Source of the DNA: Lumbricus rubellus
Taxonomy: Eukaryota; Annelida; Clitellata; Crassiclitellata; Lumbricidae
Assembly: GCA_945859605.1 (NCBI GenBank)
Contig: OX243811.1
Location: 63,546,516-63,610,515, forward strand
Direction: 5' to 3'
Length of the DNA: 64,000 bases
The position numbers and the translations under genes were made by a program. Below the pieces are notes generated by a model, which did not search any database, had not been told where the DNA came from, and was given only the letters and a program-made list of their open reading frames with translations. Shown here one piece after another: positions 21,439-33,352 of the stretch (position 1 is its first letter; each line of letters opens with the position of its first letter).

Positions 21439-22520
21439 TATAGTGTGCGTGGACGCAAAGTTTGGATGGGATCAAGGACAAGAGAAATTAAATCAGGATA
21501 TTGATCTGGATTTCAGTCTCGTTTTGGATTTCAGTCTCGTTTTGGATTTCAGTCTCGTTTTGGATTTCAGTCTCGTTTTGAATTTCAGTCTCGTTTTGGA
21601 TTTCAGTCTCGTTTTGGATTTCAGTCTCGTTTTGGATTTCAGTCTCGTTTTGGATTTCAGTCTCATTTTGGATTTCAGTCTCGTTTTGGATTTCAGTCTC
21701 GTTTTGGATTTCAGTCTCGTTTTGGATTTCAGTCTCGTTTTGGATTTCAGTCTCGTTTTGAATTTCAGTCTCGTTTTGGATTTCAGTCTCGTTTTGGATT
21801 TCAGTCTCGTTTTGGATTTCAGTCTCGTTTTGGATTTCAGTCTCGTTTTGAATTTCAGTCTCGTTTTGGATTTCAGTCTCGTTTTGGATTTCAGTCTCGT
21901 TTTGGATTTCAGTCTCGTTTTGAATTTCAGTCTCGTTTTGGATTTCAGTCTCGTTTTGGATTTCAGTCTCGTTTTGGATTTCAGTCTCGTTTTGAATTTC
22001 AGTCTCGTTTTGGATTTCAGTCTCGTTTTGGATTTCAGTCTCGTTTTGGATTTCAGTCTCGTTTTGGATTTCAGTCTCGTTTTGGATTTCAGTCTCGTTT
22101 TGAATTTCAGTCTCGTTTTGGATTTCAGTCTCGTTTTGGATTTCAGTCTCGTTTTGAATTTCAGTCTCGTTTTGGATTTCAGTCTCGTTTTGGATTTCAG
22201 TCTCGTTTTGGATTTCAGTCTCGTTTTGGATTTCAGTCTCGTTTTGTGGAAGTTTGGATGGGATCAAGCACAAGAGAAATTAAATCAGGATATTGATCTG
22301 GATTTCAGTCTCGTTTTGGATTTCAGTCTCGTTTTGGATTTCTTGTCCTTGATCCCATCCAAACTTAGCGTCTGAAAACTGAAATCCAGATCAATATCCT
22401 GATTTAATTTCTCTTGTCCTTGATCCCATCCAAACTTAGCGTCCACGTACACTATATTCCCATCCAAACTTAGCGTCCACGTACACTATAGTCTCGTTTT
22501 GGATTTCAGACTCGTTTTTG
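21439..22520. repeat. 18-bp minisatellite enclosed by inverted arms
   Basis: About 41 tandem copies of an 18-bp unit (gatttcagtctcgttttg), roughly 21509-22246, most differing only at one position (gga/gaa). The left flank (21439-21516) is repeated inverted at 22379-22466 and again directly in part at 22248-22320. The unit encodes DFSLVL on one strand and NETEIQ on the other with no stops because 18 is a multiple of three; neither frame is credible as protein. Beyond the right arm, a 31-bp segment ending in ACGTACACTATA is duplicated (22430-22490). Confidence 0.9.
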
Positions 22521-22649
22521 GAAACGAGGTCGATTGCTTTCTTGTGCATTTGACATCGACGCAATGGAAATGACAGTAATTAAAATTACGGTATTGGCCA
22601 CTAGCCTACATGTAATTAGACTGCAATAATATTTCTTCTCATTAAAGTC

Positions 22650-22882
<233 letters not shown>

Positions 22883-23088
22883 GATAATAATAGGCCCTAA
22901 TTATAACAATGACAATTTCTAGGGCGCCGTATCACGCTACTATAGGGCTTTTTACATTCAAGTTTCAACTAATGACCTGAATTTCATTTGAACTACATGT
23001 ATATAGGCTAATTCGAAACTCGATAACTACTATCTTGACAATATCCACGACGATATTATGACAATAATTATGTAGGTCTACTCCTAAG

Positions 23089-23288
23089 NNNNNNNNNNNN
23101 NNNNNNNNNNNNNNNNNNNNNNNNNNNNNNNNNNNNNNNNNNNNNNNNNNNNNNNNNNNNNNNNNNNNNNNNNNNNNNNNNNNNNNNNNNNNNNNNNNNN
23201 NNNNNNNNNNNNNNNNNNNNNNNNNNNNNNNNNNNNNNNNNNNNNNNNNNNNNNNNNNNNNNNNNNNNNNNNNNNNNNNNNNNNNNNN
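23089..23288. other. Assembly gap
   Basis: 200 consecutive N. The round number suggests a placeholder, so the true distance is unknown. It directly follows repeat-rich DNA. Confidence 0.99.
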
Positions 23289-24780
23289 GATGTAGGACGC
23301 TTTGAAGGTAAATAGCATTATTCCTACTCTCTAAGAAGTGTTGCGAAAGAGAGGTTAAGTCTAGACGCCTGAAATGCAATGTTGGCTTGCAGTGGACTGC
23401 TGCTTTGAGAATTTTCGCACCACACTGAAGTGGTTATTTCCAGTTTGATTGATTCTGAGGAATTGGCAAAATGAAATCAAACTGTTTCTTCTGTAATAAC
23501 AATTTCAAATGTTTGTTGAGAAGAATCTTTACATGATTAGCCCGGGAACATCTTCTGACGGTCATACTATTATTTTGGTTAAGCACTTCATGATTAACTA
23601 AGCTTAGCTGACGCAATTATTCGAGTCTAAAATTGAAATATATACATGTACATGTAGGATCAAGCTTCGAAGTGCAAGAAAAATCCATGGAAAGTGAAAA
23701 TAAACAAAGATAAGGAAGATATTATGCTATGAAGTCAATGACAATCATTGGATTTAGGCACAAATTAAGATATTTTGCAGAACAAAAGTTGGCCCTTAAT
23801 AGGTTAGGCGAAAAACAATCAACGATAATAAGAAACATTCTTATTTTTCACGTAACCTGTAGGCCTAACTGGATGCGGATTGACAATTAGAATAATCAAT
23901 AAACGTGCATAGGCCTACTACAGTAATACTAGGCCTAGGCCTACTACATATTTATTTAGCCGCGCTGTGGTTGGGTGCGCCTCTGAGTATAGTCCCATTG
24001 AAAACGCTATGAACACATTCTAGTAATGAATGAATGAATTATAATTTATTATTTACTACTTTCAAAATGAAGCAACGTCACATTAGTCAATTACTTGCGT
24101 AATCCGCTCAGCAATATTCTCCTAATTAACCTCAGACGTCCAACCTAGCATGTCCGAAATCGGAGATATCGCGTGATCAGTTGCGCTTTTTCAGTTCAGA
24201 TTTCGGACACATCTATCACCGAAACGCCACCGTCCCATAGCTAATTGGTTGGCCTCGAGGGTCTTCCATATAGGCCTAATTATTGACTGCTTTCCATTTT
24301 GGACATCACGTGTTCCAGCGCAATATTTATGTCGTCTACCACCGAGGAATTTTTGATGGAACTGCAGTCAGTCATGTTTCTCTCATTCTCGTTCGCTGGC
24401 CTTCCACTCCGGAAGTTTTGCGATCAACCGGTCGGAAAGTTGCTGTGCTAATCAACTTGATAAAACGACTCGGCTTTCCTATCTGCTGTTTGCTGGTCGA
24501 GTAAATGACTGATTGACCGACTTAATTATTTATTGCCCCACTATAGCGCTTGAGCGTCTGTAGGCTACTGTGCCATCCTAGTGAAATCTGAGCATTGGTC
24601 ATTTATTTATCACTTAGACTATGCTAGAGATCACAACTGGTTGTTATCTGTTTTTAAAAAGAAAAGGCAGGCGAAGGATGGCAACCTTTAAGTTGGAATA
24701 ACATTGACGCCACCTACTTCTCATGTATCACTTTCCTACACTGGATACTATCCATCTGCAGTCTAAAAATAATGAAACCT
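23289..24780. other. No gene recognised; SINE tail at 23955-24010
   Basis: AT-rich DNA. At about 23955-24010 there is a GCGCCTCTGAGTATAG ... AACGCTATG segment resembling the dispersed SINE tail. The TAGGCCTA motif is dense here (about 23876, 23912, 23931, 24273). Weak open frames have no recognisable domain. Confidence 0.45.
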
Positions 24781-24947
24781 TAGCAGCACTGAAAGAAGAG
24801 AAACCTCATAAAATCACAGAGCTTCCTCCATCAAACTCATAACGAGAATTTTGACCTCTGAATGAAGCATTTCATCTGCCTGCCTCCAACTGCGTGTAAC
24901 ATTGAGGAATTAATACCAATGGCAATGGAATATGACGGAGGGCCACA

Positions 24948-25025
24948 GATGGGATGAAGATGACGGATGGTTTTAGATGGGATGAAGATGACGGATGGTT
25001 ATAGACGGGAGGAAGATGACGGATA
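24948..25025. repeat. Short tandem repeat, ~34 bp x 3
   Basis: Three units of gatgggatgaagatgacgga plus a short spacer. Confidence 0.7.
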
Positions 25026-25039
25026 ACTAGTACAGATGG

Positions 25040-26015
25040 AAGGTAAAGTGGTCAAAGCATTAAGATTTTCTGATGACCAGACAAAGCTGGACGGTATAGC
25101 CAGAAGGTGCTACAGAAAATGACGAATCAGCAAAAGCATATCTCGACGATTTCCGATATAAAAATCAGCATCAGTGTCAAAGATCAGAAGCCTACAGAAT
25201 GACAGGAATTAGAGTAACGGAAACAGTTACAAAATGCGACCATAGATGGAAAGGAACATCCCAGTCAGAAATTCTGTTACGTAGGAAGTATGATCACAAG
25301 TGATGAAAATTGACACGTGTAAATGTTTAAGAGAAAAACAATAAATATGGGAAAGCTGTTTGCTATGAAAGAAAGGAATTAATGCGCGGAAAGTCAAATA
25401 ATAATCTGAATAATTATGCGGATGGTCAAGACTATGATATGGAGTATGGTCAAGACTATGGTATGGAGTAGCCTATGGTCAAGACAATGATAATATGGAG
25501 TATGGTCAGTGGTCATTGTGGTGGAAGTATGGGCCATGAAGAAAGAAGAATTTAAATAGTTGAAGGCAAAAGCGTACGGGAGATTTCAGCAGTGGGGGGT
25601 CAAGATTTTACTTTTGCCCGAAAAAGTTGACCTTTTTTAGTCGTCGGGTTTCAAATCTCGAGAAAAACACTATTTTAAAACTATTTCCCGGGTCTGCTTG
25701 CCCAAAACGCAGGTTTGCCCAAATTTGGAAGGGGGGCATTTCTCCCCTCTGGACCCCTGCCTCGTACGCCTATGGTTGAAGGCCATGAAGATTAGATAAT
25801 GCGAAGGATTGAGAAAGACGGCTTGGTGGAACGCGAGACAAAATGAAAAGCCAGTTAAAATGATGGAAGAAAAAGAGCATATTAATCGGATTAATCAGAA
25901 GCAGGCAGAGAGAAGTCTTGACTTGCAGAACGAGGGGGGGGGCTTCGTGCTAAGAACTATAATTGATGGGAAGAGGAGAGGAAGACGACAGGTGAAAGAC
26001 GGTGAATGATGTTAT
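25040..26015 (+). pseudogene. LINE reverse transcriptase C-terminal region, decayed
   Basis: Translated pieces appear in the right order for the 3' part of a LINE ORF2: YVGSMITSDE near 25280, KELMRGKSNN near 25380, and EKTAWWNARQNEKPVKMMEE ... INRINQKQAE ... LRTIIDGKRRGRRQ at 25810-26005. These match the familiar LINE tail (YLGS-IT-DG, then R-x-x-T-W ... NEEVL ... I-RQ ... GKR-RGR-R). Several frameshifts and stops are present, and a MITE is inserted at 25567-25774. Clade not assigned. Confidence 0.68.
25567..25774. mobile_element. hAT-like MITE in the LINE relic
   Basis: 208 bp, right end GTACGCCTATG, left end degenerate CAAAAGCGTACGGG. The 8-bp duplication GTTGAAGG is at 25559-25566 and 25775-25782. 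Same family as the elements at 12302, 43084, 46430 and 59933. Confidence 0.82.
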
Positions 26016-27500
26016 TGGACTCGATGATAAAGCAGGGTTACAGAATGTTCAAGGAGACAGCCAGACGACGTGATGAATGGCAACTTTAGAAATGCAAACA
26101 TGCGAATGAAGGCATAAGACTGAAGGCCCTTTGAATAGTGAATGGGATAGATCTACTACAGTTTGGGCATGTATTATATGGGAATGATGCAGTGGTAGAA
26201 AGAAAACAATATTAGCTTAATTTCTATTCAACGCGTACCAGAATAATTTTCGGTAGGCCTAATTGGGCATTTCAATAGCACTGATTGATGAGTAAAAAAT
26301 TCAAAGACATTTTCTACGCAACATAATTATTAGATAAGAGGAGTTAGACCATGCACTTAGCGAGAACAAGCACTGACAACTAGTCTAAGAGGTGTCCCCA
26401 GTGCATGGCCCACGCACGCACGTAGAACCTACCCCGCGAATTCCAGCTCACAGATGGCAACTGGCAACATGTTCAGGAAGAACCAAGTTTTAAACAATAT
26501 TTTAATTTATTTGTTCTATGGACTTATATAGCGCTCCTTCAAGAACCCTTTGCAGGAGTCCAGCCACGCAAAAGAAAAACGACTCGAGAGATAAATAAAG
26601 CAAAACAGTTTTGTTTGGTCAGATGTAATAAACGCAGCTGTGAAGGAAAGTCATTCCAAATGGACGGCCCTACAACCGAGAAAGCTCGGCGTTGTCTAGC
26701 AGCTGAGCGAGTCCGTGGAAAACCAGGAGTTGCTATTTCACAGTAGAGCGAAGAACCCGACGCACTTCAACACCAGAGACTTAGATCGCGTAGGTGAGAT
26801 GGAGCGCAACAAATGACGCATAATTTATATGCTCATAGATTCCACCCTTGTTACCTAAAGGCGGAATCTATGAACAGGAAGGAGACGTGTTAGGTTAATG
26901 TATCTCCATTGCACAACAGTGATGACGTTGATGTAATTCAATTTGTATCATGATGCTTGATATGACGTGTTTTTTTATGACTTGTGGCATTTACTGCATG
27001 AGGACCGCTAAAAAATTCCACCCTTTCCCTGACGTTCTTTCTCTCCCGCTTATGCAGCATGAACCCTCGGGGCACGATGTGGCTTCAACACGACTTGACA
27101 CTTACCGAACGCTCAATGCCTGCGACAGAGGTCATGCTTTGGCTTCCTTACCAGTGACCTTTGTCATCCGCTAACAAAGGTCATCGAAGGTCACTAAAAG
27201 CTTCCTATAGCGGTCGATAAATTTTCGAACCAGTGATCGATAGGCCTATATTCAATTCGATTTACATGCTTTTAATTAAAACGACTTTTGTCACTGATGC
27301 AACTAGTTACAAATTTCGCAGATGAATTGTTAGGAGCCGTGCTACATATGTCTGCTTTAAGACAGGGCATACTATAGTCTACTGGAATTTCGGGTTTAAT
27401 AAGACACGAAGCTCGTAGCGATATAATTATAGGCCTAATTATAGGCCGAAGTGTGAATGTTTTTGCAAGCATGTATTTCCAGATATTATTTTATTAGGCT
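26016..27500. other. No gene recognised; minus-strand SINE tail near 26515
   Basis: At 26515-26570 the minus strand carries GGAGCGCTATATAAGTCC, the dispersed SINE tail. A 21-bp imperfect inverted pair around 26835-26870 (agattccacc / ggcggaatct) could form a hairpin. Otherwise nothing supportable. Confidence 0.4.
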
Positions 27501-27539
27501 ATATCTCTTTTAATTAGCATAAATCCCCGAGTTCAGATA

Positions 27540-27970
27540 CAACTTGGGGCAGAGTTATAGTAACAACAATGATGTTGACGACGACGATGATGATGATGCT
27601 TGTTGAAGAGGATGATGATGATCATCATAATAATAATAATGTTGAGACTTGTGCATTGTGAGCATAGCCTACGCCTGCTAGCCCAGCATACGCTCAGCAT
27701 ACGTTCACCTGGCCTAGCATATACGCCCAGCATACGCCTGCTAGCCCCGTATACGCTCACTTGTATGTATGCACATTGTACATATGCATAGGCCTATATA
27801 TGTATATAATTAGGCCTATTATACATGACTGAGAACGGAGATGAGGCGGGATCAAGAAGGTCACGCCGTTGGTTGCGAGGCGAAAATAATAATTATATTC
27901 CGGAAATATATAATATATAACATTATATATATATATATATATTATATAGGCTATAGAAAAATAATCATTA
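27540..27970. repeat. Mixed simple and short tandem repeats
   Basis: GAT/CAT triplets (27570-27645), then irregular repeats of AGCATACGCC / AGCATATACGCC (27675-27765), then TA-rich runs. An inverted pair (attatattccggaaa, near 27892 and 27965) repeats directly. No gene. Confidence 0.6.
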
Positions 27971-29086
27971 TATTCCGGAAAATTGGACGAAATACAATTA
28001 GGCCTATATTGCGCCGTCGAAAGTTTCGTCTGTGCTCGCAATGTAAATCAAGTCTCATAGCGCAACCGAGAATAGAAATGTATGACCAGGATTATTCAAA
28101 ATTATTGACTGAGATTTAAGATGGAGCGCAGCACGTAAGGCATTATTGCGTTTTAAACGAATACACAGAACTGCAGGCTACTAAACACAGCACCCTTTGC
28201 TGTAACCACGGTGTGCTGTGCGTGCGTGTGTATGCGTGTGTGTGTATAGAGATGTATGTATACATGTGATCGCCATACTATGCATGCGTGCATTTATGCA
28301 TACACGCATGCATGGATACGGTAGGCTATAAATCTAAACTCAACAAAATCTTCGAATTTTATTTAAATCTGAAAATTATCTGATGCAAGTATCAGCCACA
28401 CCTTTTAATAATGTGCTTCACTTATTCTAACGTCTTTGGAACAAAATAATAGGAGTTCGCAACTAGCCTACTTCTCAGTTTACAATGACTTCTGATTTGT
28501 TGTTGTTGAAAATATCCGAAATACTTTTGCAGGACTAATCGCGGAATTCTGCCCATCGAGCAACTTTTCTTCATTGCCCTGTTTTTCAACCATGGCGAAA
28601 TCTCTCCTTTCGAAATAAAATTAGTTACCCTGGAGCGAAGCAATTTTGCGAAAGAGCGCGGCATGAAGAGAATAGATATTCATGAAAAATGACATGGAAG
28701 AATAGACCGAATTATTTTATATGTGGAAATAATAATAATAATATGATATCTGTGTCATTGCCAAGGCCATTGGTAATTATATGTAGGCTACCCTCGCTGA
28801 TTTATCTTCTGTGGCTCATGCTGTCATCTGTTTCCGCATAAACGTCTGTAACTACACTGTGCCCCAATAAATCGAGACCCCTTTTTATAATGTGAATAAA
28901 ACAGGCAAATCTTAATCGATTTTCAAAATTTTTAAACTGGTTTTATCCTGAGATAATTATCTTACACTGATTCAAATATGAAGTTTCTGGCATGAATATT
29001 GACGTCACAATTACGTCATTTGCATCAGAGAATTCCAATCTTAAGTGCCGAAAAAGTTGTGTTCGGTACTTAACATTGGTATTCTC
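27971..29086. other. No gene recognised
   Basis: AT-rich, with short GTGTGT and ATGCATGC alternating tracts at 28210-28320. No coding signal. Confidence 0.4.
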
Positions 29087-30735
29087 AGACAGACAGAGAC
29101 AGAGAGAGACAGAGACAGAGTGACAGACAGAGAGAGACAGAGAGAGACAGAGACAGACAGAGACAGACGGAAAGAAAGAAGCGTGAGATGAGTGGGATCA
29201 TATCAAAAGGAGCGTGTGTTCATAACAGCATAATAGATAGGCTGGGTGGCGCATAAAAAACGTCCCCAAACTTTGTTAATCTGGCAAAGATCTAATTTCA
29301 GAGATATCAACTATTAATTTACACCAAAATGTTAAGCAATCATTTCTGTGCACACATGTCAAATTTCAAGATAGTACGTTTATTATATCACACTCTGCGG
29401 CAAGGTTATTTATAACGTCGTACCTGTTAAAATATTTTGCACAAACCTACGCCACTAAAAACGTTCCCAAACGTTGTTAACCTGGCAGGCTGGCATTGCC
29501 TGGCAATTAAACAATTTTAAAGATAAACTAAATCATAGTAGGCCTACATCAAACTAATCATAGATCTAATTCATATTTGTACAACACAGCCAAATTTTAG
29601 CTGAAAATACTCAACCGTTTGAGAGAAATTGTTGTTAGAACTGTAGGCCTATGACCCATGGCCAAAATTTTGCACAGCTGTTTAATGATGATGTTTTACG
29701 CGAGAAAATGTTTGATTGATCCTCCGCTTTCTCTTGTAACGACCCTTAAACGCTATTTCCACTGTCCTGTTGACTTCTGTAGGCCTATATGTGTGTCGTC
29801 TAATAGAGACCATTAATTTTTTGCTTCAATGACCTGCTTAAGTTCGTCTGCATTAATTTTAGAAACATTTTTCTGCGATCAGCATACACATTACACAAGC
29901 TCCTTTGGGGCGCTCCGTGCATAGTAGACCATAGGATTTAGATCGGGAGAGTTTGGAGGCCAGGCATCACTGTGGATAAAATCAGGGATGTTTGGTTGAA
30001 GAAATTGCTGATCCAATCTGCAACGATGTGAAGGAGCACTGTCTTGTTGAAAGATGTAGGCCTAATTGTCATCAGGATTGAGTCTACGTACTAGGCCTAT
30101 ACGACGTTCGGGAATGAGCTTATCGCGTAACAAGCCAACGTAATAGGCCTACTCTCCATTGACTTTGGTTTTCCGAGGATCAATGACGATGATGTGTGTT
30201 TTACCGTGCATCGAAACTCAAGCAGATGCCATTAGATATTTTAGAGAAACGACTAGTCTCATGATAAAGTCTTACTGGCGCAATTGAAGACTTTCGTTCG
30301 CGGCAAAATAAATGACGTAGTTTCGTGCAAACATTTTTAACAGATACGACGTTATAACCTTGCCGCAGAGTGTGATATAATAAACGTACTATCTTGAAAT
30401 TTGACATGTGTGCACAGAAATGATTGCTTAACATTTTGATGTAAATTAATATTTGATATCTCTGAAAATAGATCTTTGCCAGATTAACAAAGTTTGGGGA
30501 CGTTTTTTATGCGCCACCCAGCCTATCTATTATGCTGTTATGAACACACGCTCCTTTTGATATGATCCCACTCATCTCACGCTTCTTTCTTTCCGTCTGT
30601 CTCTGTCTGTCTCTGTCTGTCTCTGTCTCTCTCTGTCTGTCACTCTGTCTCTGTCTCTCTCTGTCTCTGTCTGTCTGTTTCTCTGTCTGTCTCTGTCTCT
30701 GTCTGTCTCTGTCTGTCTCTCTGTCTCTCTCTCTC
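29087..30735. mobile_element. Large palindrome with decayed mariner-type element
   Basis: Arms of about 360 bp (29087-29446 and about 30326-30690) are inverted copies with few differences. They include a transposon-like terminus GGCTGGGTGGCGCATAAAAA next to TA (29238-29239 and 30524-30525). The repeat continues outward through about 70 bp of unique sequence into a GACAGA microsatellite on both sides, which a simple insertion would not explain. Between the arms is a minus-strand transposase relic (about 30180-29890) and a second, divergent copy of the terminus (29450-29500). Confidence 0.8.
29890..30180 (-). pseudogene. Mariner-type transposase relic with TAGGCC insertions
   Basis: One minus-strand frame contains GLLRDKLIPERR, then FQQDSAPSHRC, then WPPNSPDLNP, the second and third catalytic-region signatures of DDxD/DDxE Tc1/mariner transposases; the last motif is followed by MVYYA rather than the usual (V/L)DYA, so the third catalytic acid is lost. 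Two stop codons in the frame are both the TAG of an inserted TAGGCC at TA; the frame resumes after each because the gain is six bases. It runs on to a stop after APKELV. Confidence 0.75.
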
Positions 30736-31876
30736 CGCTCATTTTCTGTGACCTTCTATGCGTCCGACGGACTGCTCTGCTCGATATAATTAATTATTGA
30801 CCTGATTACCAGGTAACTTGGCAGCCTTGGCAGGTATCCGGTCATAGCAGTACAATCTCATTCTCTTCTTCTTGTATCCCTTCTTAGTAGCCTACTTATG
30901 CTTATAATGGCAGATAATTATAGACAACAACAGGTGAAGACACAGAAACGGAGAACGGCAGTTATGAGAGAAAGCAGAGATTGATAGCATTTAGTGCAGG
31001 TCTGCGAAATTCCATTGAGATGAAAATACAATCATCGACGACATTAACATGCAAGTCTCGACTTAAATTTATCTATATAAGGAATTTATATAGCGCCCCT
31101 TGTCGATAACTATTGAGAGACACTCCCGTCCCAGGCGCGGTTAACGAGGAAAATCTTATGGTATATAGGGCCTACCCGTAACTGGCGCACAATATTATAT
31201 AGTGCTAGGGTCGAGTCCGTGACGTGATATGCTTGACAAATTACGACAGTTCGTGGTCCAGAATGATCCCCAGATCCCGGACAGAGGTGGGGAAGGCGGA
31301 GGTAATGAATTGAGAAGATGGGGATAGCCTACAAAGTCCAGTTTGTTCAGCATGTTGGTGGGTGTACTCAGTCAAATAATATAGCCTACTGAGTGTGGGT
31401 GCATGGGTTTAATCGTAGGCCTATACGCGATTTGATGACATCGATGCAAACAGTAAGGATGTCAGCGGCGTACGACATAAAGCGGACTGCAGCAGAAGAA
31501 GCTTTCTAAGCTCAGCAATGCGTGTAAGACTGAAGATCATCAACGTAAGAATGATTCGTGAGAGAACAAGATGGAAGTAGACAACGGAAATTATCTGCGG
31601 TAAAGAGAATGCAGAGAAGAGGATCAGAGGAGACCAAAAGCAGAAAAATAAATGACAGTTAACGTTGCGCCAAATGAACATTCTATCTCCACTGTCTAGT
31701 CTTCGCTAAAGTGCTTGCCTTCATGTTGGTTAATGTAATTTTTATACGATGCCAACAGCCGGCAATACGGAATCATTGAGAAGGGCCAGAATAAATATTC
31801 TATACTTCAACCGATGCCAACTGAAGACCATTCAGTATCATATAATTAATGCACAGTCTCACGTTGCTATACGTAA
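30736..31876. other. No gene recognised; minus-strand SINE tail near 31080
   Basis: ATTTATATAGCGCCCCTTG at 31085-31105 is the minus-strand SINE tail. No coding or RNA gene seen. The last bases before 31877 (GTAA, 31873-31876) are the target duplication of the adjacent LTR element. Confidence 0.45.
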
Positions 31877-33238
31877 TGTTGAAGTTTTGGCACGCTGCTG
31901 CGTTGCAGCTGCTGTTGCTGCTGCAGCTGCAGCAGCAGCTTATTACTACGCTGCCGCTGCTGCTTGCTATGCTGCTGCCGCTACTGTTATTGCTTGCGTT
32001 GCAGCTGTCGCTGCTGCGCCGCAGCTGCGGCTGTTGCAGCTGGCGCTGCTGTCCGCTAGCTTGGGCTGTTGATCTTAGCCTACAGATCTTGGCCTACGGA
32101 TCTTGGCCTACAGATCTTGGCCTACGGATCTTGGCCTACGGATCTTGGCCTACGGATCTTGGCCTACAGATCTTGGCCTGCGGATCTTAGCCTACGCTGT
32201 TGATTATATAAGAGAGGTTTTGCCCGTGCTTCGGGGCAGACGAATGGCCTGGTGAAGAACGCCGTAAAACGCGTAGTAGCTGGCTGATGATCTGACTTGA
32301 CGAGCGGTAAAACGTTTGTTGAGTGACACTGTTGTGGAGAGAGGTAAAACCCTGAATCTGTGCCTCGAGCTCGAACTTCGGCCTCTTCAGGTGCTCCTCC
32401 ACGTGACTGAGGTTCGGTTTCTGACTACCGCAACCTAGCTGACGGACGAAGCTGCTACGACGACGATCCACGGCTGGTGCTGCAGGGACCGGGACGACGG
32501 TCTTTCCTGCCTTCGACGACGATCCACGGCTGGTGCTGCAGGGGCCGGGACGACGTTCTTCCCTGCCTTCGACGACGGTCTGCAGTTGGTGCTGCAGGGA
32601 CGGATACGAGGTCCGTCCTGCCTTCGACGACGGTCAACGGCTGGTGCTGCAGGGACCGGGACGACGGTCTTCCCTGCCTTCGACGACGGTCTGCAGTTGG
32701 TGCTGCAGGGACGGATACGAGGTCCGTCCTGCCTTCGACGACGGTCAACGTCGCTGGAGCCTGACGACGCCGGTTCGATTCCTGAACGCTTCGTGTCTAC
32801 TCCGTCCATTCACGCAGGCGTTATTGCCTGCTGTGCTCGACGACGCCGATTCGATTCCTGAACGCTTCGTCCATTCCCGCTGGCGCTACATAAACTGCTG
32901 CATCGACGTACAAACGCTGGCGCTATATAAACTGCTGCATCGACGTACCAACGCTGGCGCTATATAAACTGCTGCATCGACGCGTGAACTCTGATTCCAG
33001 CGCTGTAGAAATTGACACAAACAGTTCGTTCTTGAAGTGCTATAGCGATTGTGGTGCTACATAAATCTCCTGAACTCTATATGATCATCGTGGTTTCTTC
33101 AATAAAAGTGTTTAAGCCTAGTAGGCTAGTCCTTGGTCTACCGCCAAGGCCTTACTGCGCGGACTGACTGAAGGTACCTTGACGACTGGGGTTGGTACTC
33201 GGGTCCTGGTGTTTTTGCCCAACCCCTGGTCCGCTACA
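31877..33238 (+). repeat. 5' LTR, repeat-rich, with triplicated TATA box
   Basis: 1362 bp, TGTTGAAG...CTACA. It is built of tandem repeats: a CTG/CAG-rich self-complementary start (31895-31945), about nine 14-bp units ggatcttggcctac (32070-32195), about five 56-bp units with GGTGCTGCAGGGACGG (32465-32750), and three ~34-bp units at 32880-32985 carrying GGCGCTAYATAAACTGC. The last are candidate core promoters; two have a perfect TATATAAA. AATAAA at 33101-33106 is a likely polyA signal. Confidence 0.93.
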
Positions 33239-33240
33239 AA

Positions 33241-33262
33241 CTGGTACCAGAAGTGGGGTGAC
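33241..33262 (+). promoter_or_regulatory. Probable primer-binding site
   Basis: AACTGGTACCAGAAGTGGGG directly follows the 5' LTR; the TGG four bases in is the expected complement of a tRNA CCA end. tRNA not identified. 33263-33352 is the untranslated leader. Confidence 0.65.
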
Positions 33263-33352
33263 TGGAAAAACTCTGCACCGCTTCAAGCTGATTCCGCGGA
33301 AGTGATTCGCTGCACTTCTACGAACTGGTGAGAATATCGACAGACGGCGACA

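Noticed and set aside
21431..22375. 314-residue open frame (DFSLVL repeats) and its minus-strand partner (NETEIQ repeats)
   Set aside because: Both follow from an 18-bp tandem repeat without stops; open on both strands at once, and no start context, splice signals or domain.
32435..32967. Several 90-140 residue frames in the LTRs
   Set aside because: Produced by 56-bp and other tandem repeats in the LTR; present identically in both LTRs and on both strands.
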